DNA of 64,000 nucleotides from an uncultured Chloroflexota bacterium (GCA_903884455.1 CAISEW010000031.1:1-64000), one strand, 5' to 3'. Shown: positions 1 through 10,225, numbered from the stretch's first letter. Notes: generated by a model not told the origin, from the sequence alone. A program made the numbers and translations.

Positions 1-17
1 AGTAAAGGCAACTTTTT

Positions 18-1430
18 ATGCATGAAAGTTGCGGCGTTTTTGGAGTTTATGCCCCAGGCATAAATGTAGCTCAGACGACTTTTTTTGCCCTCTTTGCCTT
101 ACAACATCGTGGTCAAGAAAGTGCCGGCATCGCTGTCACCGATGGCAACGAAATAAAAATACATACCCGTATGGGATTAGTTTCCCAGGCATTCACGGAA
201 ACTGACCTCGCTTTGCTCCAAGGACATATTAGCATCGGGCATAATCGCTACTCCACTACAGGCTCAAGCAGACCCATGAATGCCCAGCCCATTATAGCGA
301 AATCAGAGGGGTTGACCATTGCCCTGGCACATAATGGCAATATCATCAACTCCAAACTGCTCCGCGATGAACTCCAGGAGCGTGGCTATCATTTTCACAC
401 TAGCAGTGATTCTGAAGTCATTGCCAACCTGATTTTGGCCTCCCCGGGCCAGAACTGGCAGGAAAAAATAGAATACGCCATGCACCGCCTCCAAGGAGCT
501 TATTCCTTGGTAATCTTAACTGAAAATAAACTGATCGGAGTTCGTGACCCCTTCGGTGTTCGTCCTCTTTGTCTCGGAACTATTGACGGCGGATGGTGCA
601 TCGCCTCGGAAAGTTGCGCCTTAGACCATATAGGTGCCCAATTCATAAGGGAAATCGAACCCGGGGAAATTGTAACCATTGATAGCCAGGGAATACAGAG
701 TTTTAAGAAGGAAAGTGATAGAAAGGCTTTGTGCATCTTTGAATACATTTATTTTGCCCGTCCCGACAGCATCATCCAAGGCAAACTACTCTACCCGACC
801 AGGGAAGCTATGGGTAGAATATTGGCTGAAGAATATCCTGTCGATGCTGATTTCGTCATGGGTGTTCCTGATTCAGCCACTGCTGCCGGCATTGGCTATT
901 CTCATGCCTCGGGTATCCCATATTGCGAAGGCTTGTTAAAAAACCGGTATGTAGGACGTACCTTCATTGAGCCTGACCAAAGGATACGGGAGCTTGGCGT
1001 CCAATTAAAATTCAACCCCCTTTCCCGCATAATTGCTGGGAAAAGGCTAGTAGTCGTCGACGACAGCATTGTTCGTGGCACCACCACTCCCCGTGTGGTT
1101 AGCCTGCTCAGAAAAGCCGGTGCCGCAGAGGTTCATCTCCGCATCTGCGCCCCACCCATTCGCTACCCTTGCTTCTTTGGAGTAGATATGGCTACTAAAT
1201 GGGAACTCATCGCCGCAAGGAAAACTGTCCCGGAAATCAAGGAGCACCTCGGTGCCGATTCGCTGGGATACCTTAGCCTTAATGGCTTAATTCGGGCTGT
1301 GGACCTCCCCAGAGATATTTTCTGCCTTGCTTGTTTTACCGGAGCATACCCCATTCCAGTTCAAATAGAAATGGATAAACTAGCTTTGGAAGCTCTTCCC
1401 CAGGAGGACCTCATTGGAGCCGATCACTAA
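18..1430 (+). CDS. purF: Amidophosphoribosyltransferase
   Basis: ORF starts MHESCGVFGVYA (N-terminal Cys after a short leader, Ntn-type glutaminase); PRPP motif VVVDDSIVRGTT; followed by purM and purH. Confidence 0.96.
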   Translation: MHESCGVFGVYAPGINVAQTTFFALFALQHRGQESAGIAVTDGNEIKIHTRMGLVSQAFTETDLALLQGHISIGHNRYSTTGSSRPMNAQPIIAKSEGLTIALAHNGNIINSKLLRDELQERGYHFHTSSDSEVIANLILASPGQNWQEKIEYAMHRLQGAYSLVILTENKLIGVRDPFGVRPLCLGTIDGGWCIASESCALDHIGAQFIREIEPGEIVTIDSQGIQSFKKESDRKALCIFEYIYFARPDSIIQGKLLYPTREAMGRILAEEYPVDADFVMGVPDSATAAGIGYSHASGIPYCEGLLKNRYVGRTFIEPDQRIRELGVQLKFNPLSRIIAGKRLVVVDDSIVRGTTTPRVVSLLRKAGAAEVHLRICAPPIRYPCFFGVDMATKWELIAARKTVPEIKEHLGADSLGYLSLNGLIRAVDLPRDIFCLACFTGAYPIPVQIEMDKLALEALPQEDLIGADH

Positions 1431-2436
1431 AAAGGCTTATGCTCTCGCTGGTGTAGACATTCATATTGCTGACAAAGTAAAAAAAATTATTGCCCAACAA
1501 GCTCGAACTACCTTTCGCCCCGAAGTCATTGGCTCGGAATTTTTCGGCAGCATGTTTCAGCTCAAAGGATACCATCAGCCAGTTTTAGTCTCCAGCACCG
1601 ACGGAGTAGGCACCAAGCTCAAAATAGCCTCGCTCCTTGGGAAAAACGATACCGTAGGCATGGACATCGTCAACCACTGCGTAAATGATATCCTTTGTTG
1701 TGGCGCCGAGCCCCTTTTCTTCCTCGACTATATTGCCATGGGCAAACTTGTGCCCGAGCAAATAGAAGCCATTATTTCGGGCATAGTCCGTGCCTGCCGA
1801 GAAGTTGGCTGTGCGCTAATCGGCGGTGAAACCGCCGAGATGCCCGGCATATACTCTCAAGGAAATTATGACTTAGTAGGTTTCATTGTCGGAGTGGTGG
1901 AGAAAAAGAATATCATCGATAGCAGTTCCATTGTCCCAGATGACGTAATCCTTGGCCTGCCTTCATCAGGCTTACATACCAATGGCTATTCATTAGTGCG
2001 AAAAGTCTTTGGTATAGATGCCAACCCTTCGTGCCTAAACAAATTTTATCCTGAACTAGGGAAAAGCCTCGGTGAAGAATTGCTCCAGGTTCATCGTTGC
2101 TACTATCCGCAACTCAAGCCAGCCTTGTCATTGATTAAAGGTATAGCTCATATTACCGGTGGTGGCTTTGTGGGCAATATACCTCGCATCCTGCCTGAAG
2201 GGGTTGCTGCCCACCTTAAAAAGCGTTCCTGGGACATTCTGCCAATTTTCAAACTCATTCAAAAAGAAGGCGATATAAAAGAAGTGGAAATGTATCAAGT
2301 GTTCAACATGGGGATAGGCATAACCATTGTTTGTTCCCCCCGGCAGGTAGCCAAGATTGTCAGTATCCTGCCCCAGTCTAAAGTTATCGGCGAGATAATT
2401 AAGAGAGAAGCCGAGGAAAGAGTACTATTAGATTAA
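1414..2436 (+). CDS. purM: Phosphoribosylformylglycinamidine cyclo-ligase
   Basis: VSSTDGVGTKLKIA, GGETAEMPGIY and HITGGGF motifs; TTG start overlapping the purF 3' end. Confidence 0.95.
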   Translation: MEPITKKAYALAGVDIHIADKVKKIIAQQARTTFRPEVIGSEFFGSMFQLKGYHQPVLVSSTDGVGTKLKIASLLGKNDTVGMDIVNHCVNDILCCGAEPLFFLDYIAMGKLVPEQIEAIISGIVRACREVGCALIGGETAEMPGIYSQGNYDLVGFIVGVVEKKNIIDSSSIVPDDVILGLPSSGLHTNGYSLVRKVFGIDANPSCLNKFYPELGKSLGEELLQVHRCYYPQLKPALSLIKGIAHITGGGFVGNIPRILPEGVAAHLKKRSWDILPIFKLIQKEGDIKEVEMYQVFNMGIGITIVCSPRQVAKIVSILPQSKVIGEIIKREAEERVLLD

Positions 2437-2445
2437 GGAGGTCCC

Positions 2446-3975
2446 GTGCGTGCCATAATTAGTGTTTCGGATAAATCAGGCGTGGTGGATTTTGCCCGAG
2501 GTCTAAAAGAGCTGGGCATTGAGATATTTAGCACCGGTGGGACCAAGAAGTCTTTAGAAGCTGCTGGAGTAAAAATACATAGTATTTCGGAGCTTACTGG
2601 CTTTCCTGAGATCCTCGATGGCCGGGTCAAGACTTTACATCCCGCAGTGCATGGAGGCATCTTAGCCCGACGCGACCTTCCCCAGCATCTATCCCAGCTA
2701 GCTCATAATCGCATCGAGCTTATTGACATGGTGGTGGTCAATCTCTATCCCTTTGTGGAAACAGTGACCAGGGCTGAAGTTTCCTTAGACGAGGCGCTGG
2801 AGAACATCGATATTGGCGGACCGAGCATGATTCGCTCCGCAGCCAAGAATTTCCCTTCCGTCTTGGTAGTAGTCGACCCCAGGGATTACGATGCAATCTT
2901 ACAAAAGCTGCACCAGGGCGATATAGATTTAGGATATAGGAAGCGGTTAGCCCACAAAGCCTTCCAGCATGTGGCCCTCTATGATACGGCCATCGCTCAA
3001 TACTTTAACGAAGAAACTTTTCCCGAAGAGATGACCATAGCCTTAAAAAAGGCTCGTAGCTTTCGCTATGGCGAGAATCCTCATCAGCAAGCTGCCTTTT
3101 ACATTGAACAAAATGTCAGACAAAAGCAAGACGGTCTGGCATCCCTGGAACAGCTTGGCGGATCCGAAATTTCCTTCAACAACCTTCTCGATTTAGATGC
3201 TGCTTTGAATCTGCTGGCCGACTTTAGCGCTCCCACCATTGCCATAATAAAGCATAATAATTCCTGCGGACTCGCCTCCCATAATGACTTAGCCGAGGCT
3301 TATCGACGAGCTTTAGCTGGCGACCCTGTAGCTGCCTTTGGCGGCATAGTTGCCAGCAACCGAATTATTAATCTAGCTACTGCCCAAGAGATAGATACGA
3401 CCCACTACGATGCCGTTGTTGCTCCGGGATATCGGAAGGAGGCTCTGGAATTACTAAGACGAAAAGAAAGCCTGCGTCTTGCTAAAATTGCCCCTTATCG
3501 TTCTTCATCCTCCGAATCCCACCTCGATTTTCGCCGTGTCAGGGGCGGCTTTCTGGCTCAGATGCCAGACACTTTAACCAAACCCGAACTTAAGCCTCGC
3601 GTGGTAACCAAGCGTCAACCCAACAAGACAGAGTTATCAGACCTGCTCTTTGCCTGGAAGGCGGTTAAAGGCATAAAATCTAACGCCATAGTTATCGCCA
3701 AAAATAAAACATTGTTAGGCATGGGAGCTGGACAGCCCAGCCGGGTGGTAAGCGTTGAGCTAGCTTTGAAAAGAGCTTGTGACCGAGCTAAAGGCAGCGT
3801 CCTTGCCTCAGATGCCTTCTTCCCCTTTACCGATGGCCCGGAATTGGCAATCAAGCACGGAGTTACCGCCATTATCCAACCCGGTGGCTCGGTAAGAGAT
3901 AAAGAGGTAGTTGCACTGGCAAACAAGTATAATGTAGCCATGGTATTTACCGGTGTTCGCCACTTTAGACACTGA
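2446..3975 (+). CDS. purH: Bifunctional AICAR formyltransferase/IMP cyclohydrolase
   Basis: SVSDKSGVVDFARGL, STGGTKKSLEAAGV, DGRVKTLHPAVHGGIL, RYGENPHQQA motifs; GTG start. Confidence 0.96.
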   Translation: MRAIISVSDKSGVVDFARGLKELGIEIFSTGGTKKSLEAAGVKIHSISELTGFPEILDGRVKTLHPAVHGGILARRDLPQHLSQLAHNRIELIDMVVVNLYPFVETVTRAEVSLDEALENIDIGGPSMIRSAAKNFPSVLVVVDPRDYDAILQKLHQGDIDLGYRKRLAHKAFQHVALYDTAIAQYFNEETFPEEMTIALKKARSFRYGENPHQQAAFYIEQNVRQKQDGLASLEQLGGSEISFNNLLDLDAALNLLADFSAPTIAIIKHNNSCGLASHNDLAEAYRRALAGDPVAAFGGIVASNRIINLATAQEIDTTHYDAVVAPGYRKEALELLRRKESLRLAKIAPYRSSSSESHLDFRRVRGGFLAQMPDTLTKPELKPRVVTKRQPNKTELSDLLFAWKAVKGIKSNAIVIAKNKTLLGMGAGQPSRVVSVELALKRACDRAKGSVLASDAFFPFTDGPELAIKHGVTAIIQPGGSVRDKEVVALANKYNVAMVFTGVRHFRH

Positions 3976-4087
3976 AACGAGAAATACGAAGCACTACGCT
4001 CTAACCCCTAAACTTCAGGAACTTGAATGTGGAATTTGTTTAGAATTTAGATATTAGGATTTATGGTTTCTATATAGGAGGTGAGAA

Positions 4088-4408
4088 ATGTTTATGATTA
4101 GTAAAGAAGCCATGAACAGCGTTATGTCACTTAGAGATAAGATGGCTGACCCCAAAAAAAAGGCGGAGTGCATTGCCGATGTGGAAAATATGATAAAGAT
4201 GAAGGAATCCCATCTGGCAAGAGCAGAGTGGGGTGCTTGCTGTGGCAATATCCGCAGTTTGGCATCACAGATAGATAGCGAACTACAGATGCTCCAGAAC
4301 ACTTTAGGGGTTTTAAGGAAGGGGGACAGCACGAAGGCAAGTTCTTTATTAGAGGATTACATTGCTTTACTGCAGAAAAACTATACACCTGAACCTGAGC
4401 ATTGGTGA
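4088..4408 (+). CDS. Hypothetical protein (106 aa, helical)
   Basis: ORF with upstream AGGAGGTGAGAA RBS, directly upstream of the NAD-salvage fusion gene. Confidence 0.7.
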   Translation: MFMISKEAMNSVMSLRDKMADPKKKAECIADVENMIKMKESHLARAEWGACCGNIRSLASQIDSELQMLQNTLGVLRKGDSTKASSLLEDYIALLQKNYTPEPEHW

Positions 4409-4411
4409 TGC

Positions 4412-5938
4412 ATGGCCAGAGTAGTAATTGTATCGGATATGTTACGTGGCTTTCTCGAGGAAGACTATCCACTTTATTGCGGCATCGAAGCCCGTAGCAT
4501 CATACCCAATATCCAGAAATTACTGGAGCGAGAATTAAAGCAAGGCTCGAAGATCTTCTATCTATGTGACCACCATGTACCTGACGACCCCGAATTCAGA
4601 ATGTTCCCACCCCATTGCATTCAAGGTACTGAGGAAGCTGAACTCATCCCCGAGCTTTTGCAATATCCCGGTGAAATAATACCCAAAAGAACTTTTAGCA
4701 GTTTCTACAACACTCCTTTAGACAAGAGACTGAAGGCAATCAAGCCCGAAACCATAGTCGTCTGTGGCGTAACCACTCATATTTGTGTTCTGAACGCAGT
4801 AATTGATGCCAGAAACAGAGGCTATGAAGTTGAAGTCCCCATTGATTGTGTTGCTTCCTTCGACAAAAAGGCTCACTCCTTCGCTCTGGACTATATGGAA
4901 AGGGTACTGGGAGCCAAGCTTATCAAGCCCTCGGTTAAGGTTTCTCCGCCTCGTTTCGAAATCCCGGACTCATGGTTGAACGGAGAAACTGCCGACATCT
5001 ACTTTCCCCGCACCGTGGAAATACTTAAGAAAGAGGGCATTAATCCCGTAGCAACTATGGAGGTATTTCCTCGCCGAGCTGGCATCTTGTGCGGCATAGA
5101 GGAAGTTAAAGCTTTGCTCGCTGAAGTTCTTCCCGAGGATAATTGCGAAGTCTGGGCGTTATCTCAAGGCGAGCCTTTCGACAGAAAAGAGGTAGTTCTG
5201 CGCATAAAAGCCCCTTATCAAAGCTACGGAACTTATGAAACAGCTTATTTAGGCATACTTTCTCATTGCAGCGGCTGGGCTACCGCTGCCCGAGAATGCG
5301 TTGATGCTGCCCAGGGTATTCCTGTCATCAGCTTCGGGGCCCGCCATGTCCACCCCTCAATAGTAGGCATTATGGAATACTCCGCTGTAGTCGGAGGCTG
5401 CACTGGCTGCGCCAGCACTGCTGGAGCAAAACTTGCTGGCATAAAACCTACTGGCACTATACCCCATGCTCTTATCATCATCATGGGCAGCACTGCTAAG
5501 GCTAGTATTGCATTTAATAAACATATGCCTCCCGAAGTGCCGCGCATTGCCTTGGTGGATACTTTTGAGGACGAGGTTAGAGAAAGTGTCACTGTGGCCA
5601 AAGCCATGCGAGGAAAGTTACAAGGCGTAAGATTAGATACACCCTCAGAAAGAGGTCGAGTTACTGCCGACTTGGTCAAGGAAGTTAGAGCTTGGCTGGA
5701 CCTCGAGGGATTTAAAGACGTGCAAATAGTTGCCAGCGGTGGACTTGACCCGGAACGAATCAGATATTTCATCGATGAAGGGGCACCTGTGGATATCTTC
5801 GCTGTGGGCAGCTACATCAGCGATGCCAGGCCCATTGACTTCACCGCCGACCTTCATGAAGTAAAAGGTAAACCCATCGCTAAAAGAGGCAGAATGCCCG
5901 GCATCACCCCCAACCCCAGGCTAAAGAGAGTGATGTAA
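4412..5938 (+). CDS. Fusion protein: N-terminal nicotinamidase/isochorismatase-like domain plus C-terminal nicotinate phosphoribosyltransferase
   Basis: N-terminus VIVSDMLRGFL and VVCGVTTHICVLNAVIDA (isochorismatase fold with catalytic Cys); C-terminus FPRRAGILCGIEEVKALL, SFGARHVHPS, VASGGLDPERI, FAVGSYISDARPIDFTADL (NAPRTase); one continuous 508-aa ORF. Confidence 0.9.
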   Translation: MARVVIVSDMLRGFLEEDYPLYCGIEARSIIPNIQKLLERELKQGSKIFYLCDHHVPDDPEFRMFPPHCIQGTEEAELIPELLQYPGEIIPKRTFSSFYNTPLDKRLKAIKPETIVVCGVTTHICVLNAVIDARNRGYEVEVPIDCVASFDKKAHSFALDYMERVLGAKLIKPSVKVSPPRFEIPDSWLNGETADIYFPRTVEILKKEGINPVATMEVFPRRAGILCGIEEVKALLAEVLPEDNCEVWALSQGEPFDRKEVVLRIKAPYQSYGTYETAYLGILSHCSGWATAARECVDAAQGIPVISFGARHVHPSIVGIMEYSAVVGGCTGCASTAGAKLAGIKPTGTIPHALIIIMGSTAKASIAFNKHMPPEVPRIALVDTFEDEVRESVTVAKAMRGKLQGVRLDTPSERGRVTADLVKEVRAWLDLEGFKDVQIVASGGLDPERIRYFIDEGAPVDIFAVGSYISDARPIDFTADLHEVKGKPIAKRGRMPGITPNPRLKRVM

Positions 5939-5942
5939 AAAC

Positions 5943-6776
5943 TCAGCTTCGATGCTTCTGTGCTTTCCTTAATTCTTCTACTATCCTGGGCAATATCTCA
6001 CCTGTCTTCCCTTGAACTAAATAGTCTGATACGCCCTCCTGAGTGAGTGGTGTAGGGTCTGCATTTACCTCTATTATCTTCACATTAGTCTTATACCCCA
6101 CTACATCCAAACCTGCCATGAATCTGCGCGAATGAAATCTTGCCATCCTGGGCAGATTGGCAAAAGGATAAACCACTGCTGATGTGCCGCAAATAAGCAT
6201 CAGGTCACATCTCAAAGCTTCTTTTTCCGACTCCTCCATGACATCGGAAGGTATTGGCTCCTTGAAGTGAACTACATCATCCTTCAGGACAGCACCGCAC
6301 TTGCAGCGAGGCGGAAGCTCATCCAGGGAGACTTCTTCCCAGGCAAACCTTGAGCCGCAAGAAATACACCTCACCGCATTGACACTGCCGTGATATTCCA
6401 AAACTCTCTTATTCCCCGCCTTTTTATGCAACCCATCAATGTTCTGCGTGATCACACACTTTAGTATCCCCAGAGCTTCGAGCTCAGCTAGAGCATAGTG
6501 ACCTGGATTTGGCTGAGCCCCTCTAGTTTGACCATGAAACACTCCATATGTCCCCCGCAACCCCACTATTTCCTCCCAATATGCCTTGGGGTTGTTCAGG
6601 AAAAGCTCGTATCTTTCGTAAGCCTTAGCCTCGGCCTCCTTATTCAAGGTCCAGATGCCCTTTGGTCCCCGGAAATCAGGTATGCCTGATTCGGTTGATA
6701 TGCCTGCCCCGGTTAAGGCAATGGCATATTTGCTTGCTGCCAAATCCTTGGCTGCCCGCTTGATTAGGTCCTCCAT
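5943..6776 (-). CDS. NAD-dependent protein deacylase, Sir2 family
   Basis: ALTGAGISTESGIPDFRG, TQNIDGLHKKAG, CISCGSRF...CKCGAVL Zn site. Confidence 0.95.
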   Translation of the reverse strand: MEDLIKRAAKDLAASKYAIALTGAGISTESGIPDFRGPKGIWTLNKEAEAKAYERYELFLNNPKAYWEEIVGLRGTYGVFHGQTRGAQPNPGHYALAELEALGILKCVITQNIDGLHKKAGNKRVLEYHGSVNAVRCISCGSRFAWEEVSLDELPPRCKCGAVLKDDVVHFKEPIPSDVMEESEKEALRCDLMLICGTSAVVYPFANLPRMARFHSRRFMAGLDVVGYKTNVKIIEVNADPTPLTQEGVSDYLVQGKTGEILPRIVEELRKAQKHRS

Positions 6777-6879
6777 TACTTACCCAAAATCACTGTTCTT
6801 GTGGCAAAATCCAGCTTGTTTGCCAAACTCATTCTAAACATTCTTACACAGGGAAGTTGTTTTTGTGCTGGCTAATTTA

Positions 6880-8148
6880 TTACCGCCGAAATCCCCACGC
6901 CAGTTTTCCCAGAGCCACCCTTCTTCGAACGCTGCCGGTCAGCAACCTATCCGAATTGAAAATGCGCACCGCTATCCATATCATTATCACCGTGAAAACT
7001 GCTGTATAAGCAATACCGCCGATTACCAGCCAATAATTATCGAGCATAAGAGCCCGCATAGCCATCATAGGGTGGGAAAAAGGTATGGCAAACAAAAGAA
7101 TTCTTAGTGCTAGAGGAATGGTATCGAAATCTTTAAACATGATTGTGAACATGGAGATCATCGCCAGAGCGGTTATCGGGAAGATGAGTGTCTGGCCACT
7201 TCTATAATTCTTAGCAAATGTTCCCAGAACTATACATAGTGAAAGCCCGGCTAAAAGAGCTACGAATAACGAAATCCCTACCAGTAAATAATCTGGCATG
7301 CCCAGGGACAGCCCGAAATTGGCCAGATTTATATCCGAACTCTGGAACGAACTCATGTAGCGTGAAAATCCAAGCATGTAGATGGCTGCCATTATCATCC
7401 CGACCAGAGCGCTACCAACCATTTTGCCAATTACTATGTGACTTCTTCTTACAGGCAGGGTTAACAATGTCTCCAGAGTTTTGTTTTCCTTCTCCAATCC
7501 CATCGAAGATATTACGGAAGAGCCGGCCATGATTATGAGCATCATTATGACAATCGGAATAACTATCGATTGTGAATTTAGCATATTACTCAGTTGACTT
7601 GGCGATAGCCCCTCAATCTCCTTTCCCTTGAAAAATGTGGTATCAATTCTTTTCGTCGGGTTCAGGACGAGGGCTGGGTCTAATGGGCTATCTTGTTGTA
7701 TCAGATTCTTCGATATCTCCTGGTTCACTGATTGGATAAGCCCTTCACCCACGCTTGAGGATATGGAATCCATCATCCCCGCCCCTTTCATTATCCAGTA
7801 AATTTCTATTTCCCCGGGATGATTGGCATAAATGTTTTGGCTGAAGTTTTCCGGTATTACCAGAAGCGCAACGCCATTTTCTTTCCTTACTTCTTCCAAG
7901 CCACCTTCAGCGTCACTGCCATTATAGACAACCTTTGCATTCTGGGTAAGAACGGACATGGCTATATCAGAAAAATTTCCATCGTCCATATCCACGATTC
8001 CTATGACTGGCTTCTCCTTCAGGGTTTCCCCGACGTTGCCAATCACATTCCCCACCGACCCAAACACTATGGCAATAACCACTATGGGGAGCAGGGTTGA
8101 GATGAGAAACAATTCCTTGAATTCTTTCTTTATTATGTTGCCAATCAT
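6880..8148 (-). CDS. ABC-2 type transporter permease (NatB-like)
   Basis: MIGNIIKKEFKELF N-terminus, large extracytoplasmic loop, six-helix C-terminal half with LEKENKTLETLLTLPVRRSHIVIGKM; start overlaps the upstream ATPase end. Confidence 0.88.
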   Translation of the reverse strand: MIGNIIKKEFKELFLISTLLPIVVIAIVFGSVGNVIGNVGETLKEKPVIGIVDMDDGNFSDIAMSVLTQNAKVVYNGSDAEGGLEEVRKENGVALLVIPENFSQNIYANHPGEIEIYWIMKGAGMMDSISSSVGEGLIQSVNQEISKNLIQQDSPLDPALVLNPTKRIDTTFFKGKEIEGLSPSQLSNMLNSQSIVIPIVIMMLIIMAGSSVISSMGLEKENKTLETLLTLPVRRSHIVIGKMVGSALVGMIMAAIYMLGFSRYMSSFQSSDINLANFGLSLGMPDYLLVGISLFVALLAGLSLCIVLGTFAKNYRSGQTLIFPITALAMISMFTIMFKDFDTIPLALRILLFAIPFSHPMMAMRALMLDNYWLVIGGIAYTAVFTVIMIWIAVRIFNSDRLLTGSVRRRVALGKLAWGFRR

Positions 8149-8861
8149 TTTATCGCCTTAACGAAAGCCTCTTCTATATTTCTCGCGTCATATTCCTTTT
8201 TGAGTTCCTCAGCGGTCCCGCTGGCAATTATTCTCCCATCGTTTATCAAAGCGATGCGGTGACATAAGAACTCCACCTCAAGCATATTATGCGAAGACAA
8301 TAAAACCGCCACTCCTGCCTCAACTGCGCTATTTATTATCCTCCTTACCTCCTGAGCATTTATCACGTCCAGGCCAGTGGTAGGCTCATCTAATATTGCC
8401 AATTTCGGGTTTACCATTAAAGCTCTGCCCACGAGCAAACGCCGTGTCATTCCCTTGCTGTATGTATCAACTTTGTCGTTTATTCTCTCTCCTAAATTGG
8501 CTATTTCCAGTCCTTTCTGGACTATATTCTGGAATTTCTCCCCGTCGCCAAAGAATTTGGCGATAAAATTCAAGTAATCTTTACCCGTGAGATTTTTATA
8601 GGCGCCAGCCTCCTCGGGCAAATAGCTTATTATCTTTCTCACTTCTCCTGCCTCTTTAGGAAGTTCATAGCCAAAGACTGTTATCGAGCCCGAGGTTATT
8701 TGAAGCAGCGTGGCAATAGTTCTCAATGCGGTTGTCTTTCCCGCACCATTAGGACCTATCAGACCAAATACCTCCCCTTCCTTTACTTCGAAAGAGATTC
8801 CGTTTATCGCCCTGAAGTTCCCATAGTCCTTGACCAGTTCTCTAACTTCTACTGCCTTCAT
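8145..8861 (-). CDS. ABC transporter ATP-binding protein (NatA-like)
   Basis: Walker A GPNGAGKTT, signature-like YSKGMTRRLLVGRAL, Walker B LAILDEPTTGLD. Confidence 0.95.
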   Translation of the reverse strand: MKAVEVRELVKDYGNFRAINGISFEVKEGEVFGLIGPNGAGKTTALRTIATLLQITSGSITVFGYELPKEAGEVRKIISYLPEEAGAYKNLTGKDYLNFIAKFFGDGEKFQNIVQKGLEIANLGERINDKVDTYSKGMTRRLLVGRALMVNPKLAILDEPTTGLDVINAQEVRRIINSAVEAGVAVLLSSHNMLEVEFLCHRIALINDGRIIASGTAEELKKEYDARNIEEAFVKAIK

Positions 8862-9106
8862 TTATCTACTATATCGTACCAGTTATAGGCTAGCCAGCGC
8901 CACAGAATAGCGCACTATCGCTCCACCATCTATGATTATCATACATTTCTACATTTATTTACTTTATTTATTATCCTAAGCGCAAGCAATCAAAGCGTAA
9001 CTAGTAGTTTAAATGCTTACTGGATGCTCTGAGAAAGACATCTTAGCAAAGCGCATCTGTGTAGTAAACACACTCTTAGACAGTATTTTGTGGGCATACT
9101 ACACCT

Positions 9107-10225
9107 TCAAGATTTCTTTTGCTTTTTCAAATAACACAGCAATGTTTCCTGCAAAAATTTCTCTGAATCTTCGATGTTTTCCCAATTTTCATTTTCCAAA
9201 AGCTGATGGCCATGCTTTCCACGTAGTTCTGAAGCTGTACGCACTTTACGATATACATCATCTACACTCCTACTCATAATAGGGGCAATAGCTTTGGCCA
9301 TGCGTTCATTTCGGGTGACGAGAGGCAGTCGATCGGGACTAGAAAGCGCTTCTTTAAGCCTCTTGAGACGGTCAAGATCATTCTCAAGGCTTTCAATGCG
9401 CTTGGCCTCGCCAATGAGATACTTAACTTCCTCCTCGTTAAGTAATGGTCTTGCCCCACCACCAAACACCTCCTCCGCAGCCGCCCAAAGCATTGAAAGG
9501 CGGCTAGGCATAGAGGTCTCACAATAAGCTTGGGACAAACCTCGAGCTGCAACCGAAGCTTCGCGGGACGACAGAGTAGCTTCGATATTACCAATTTCCT
9601 CGGGATTGACTGGGGAGAGCATCATTTCCTCCGGGCCGCTAGAAACAGATGGGGCAAGGCGGGGAATTGGCGCAACACTGCGGTGCTGGATATGAAAGCC
9701 GACTTGCTGGGAGATCGCTAGACAGTCCAATAGGCGTTGCAACTTATCAATGGTTTCCTCAATAGCTCCCGTATCCGTTGATTTTAGGCGTATGACGACT
9801 TCGAAAGTTCCAACAGTATCTCCCAATATAAACTTCCAACCCCAAAGGCCATCCAAGCTGGCAACCAGACGATTTAGATGGAAAATCCGCTGGCGGGAGG
9901 TACGTCCACCAAGAGCGGCACAACGTGCGCGTATAAGAGTCCCAATCGGCTCTTGTTGGTAGCGCAGTTGTTCGTTGGCTCGGCTAATAGTGCGTTCGTT
10001 TGAGGTGACTATCTCAACCTGCTGACCAGTAGACGGATGTCTAAGCATTACTAGAGACTTAGTCTTGTTGGATGGATCGAGCAAGATTTCCGGAGCCAGT
10101 TGGATAGAAAAGACAGAAACAAAGTTCGCGATCGATTCTGGAGCAAGCTTCGAGAGGTGAAACACACGTCCAATTACAAAATAGTCCTCTGCCAACAGTC
10201 GCTCTAATTTTGCGTAATCATCCAT
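9107..10225 (-). CDS. Hypothetical protein with C-terminal HEPN-like (RxxxxH) region
   Basis: ORF 9107..10303; the better start is ATG at 10225 (MDDYAKLERLL), preceded by AGGAGAATC. C-terminal half contains RLSMLWAAAEEVFGG and ASELRGKHGHQLL, which fits R-x4-H. Confidence 0.65.
   Translation of the reverse strand: MDDYAKLERLLAEDYFVIGRVFHLSKLAPESIANFVSVFSIQLAPEILLDPSNKTKSLVMLRHPSTGQQVEIVTSNERTISRANEQLRYQQEPIGTLIRARCAALGGRTSRQRIFHLNRLVASLDGLWGWKFILGDTVGTFEVVIRLKSTDTGAIEETIDKLQRLLDCLAISQQVGFHIQHRSVAPIPRLAPSVSSGPEEMMLSPVNPEEIGNIEATLSSREASVAARGLSQAYCETSMPSRLSMLWAAAEEVFGGGARPLLNEEEVKYLIGEAKRIESLENDLDRLKRLKEALSSPDRLPLVTRNERMAKAIAPIMSRSVDDVYRKVRTASELRGKHGHQLLENENWENIEDSEKFLQETLLCYLKKQKKS

Noticed and set aside
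303-1354. Several antisense ORFs inside purF, and similar ones inside rpoB/rpoC, the atp genes and the P-type ATPase
   Set aside because: Wholly antisense to strongly conserved genes, with no RBS or recognisable domain.
1414-1430. purF/purM overlap as an anomaly
   Set aside because: A short overlap with a TTG start is ordinary translational coupling in a purine operon.
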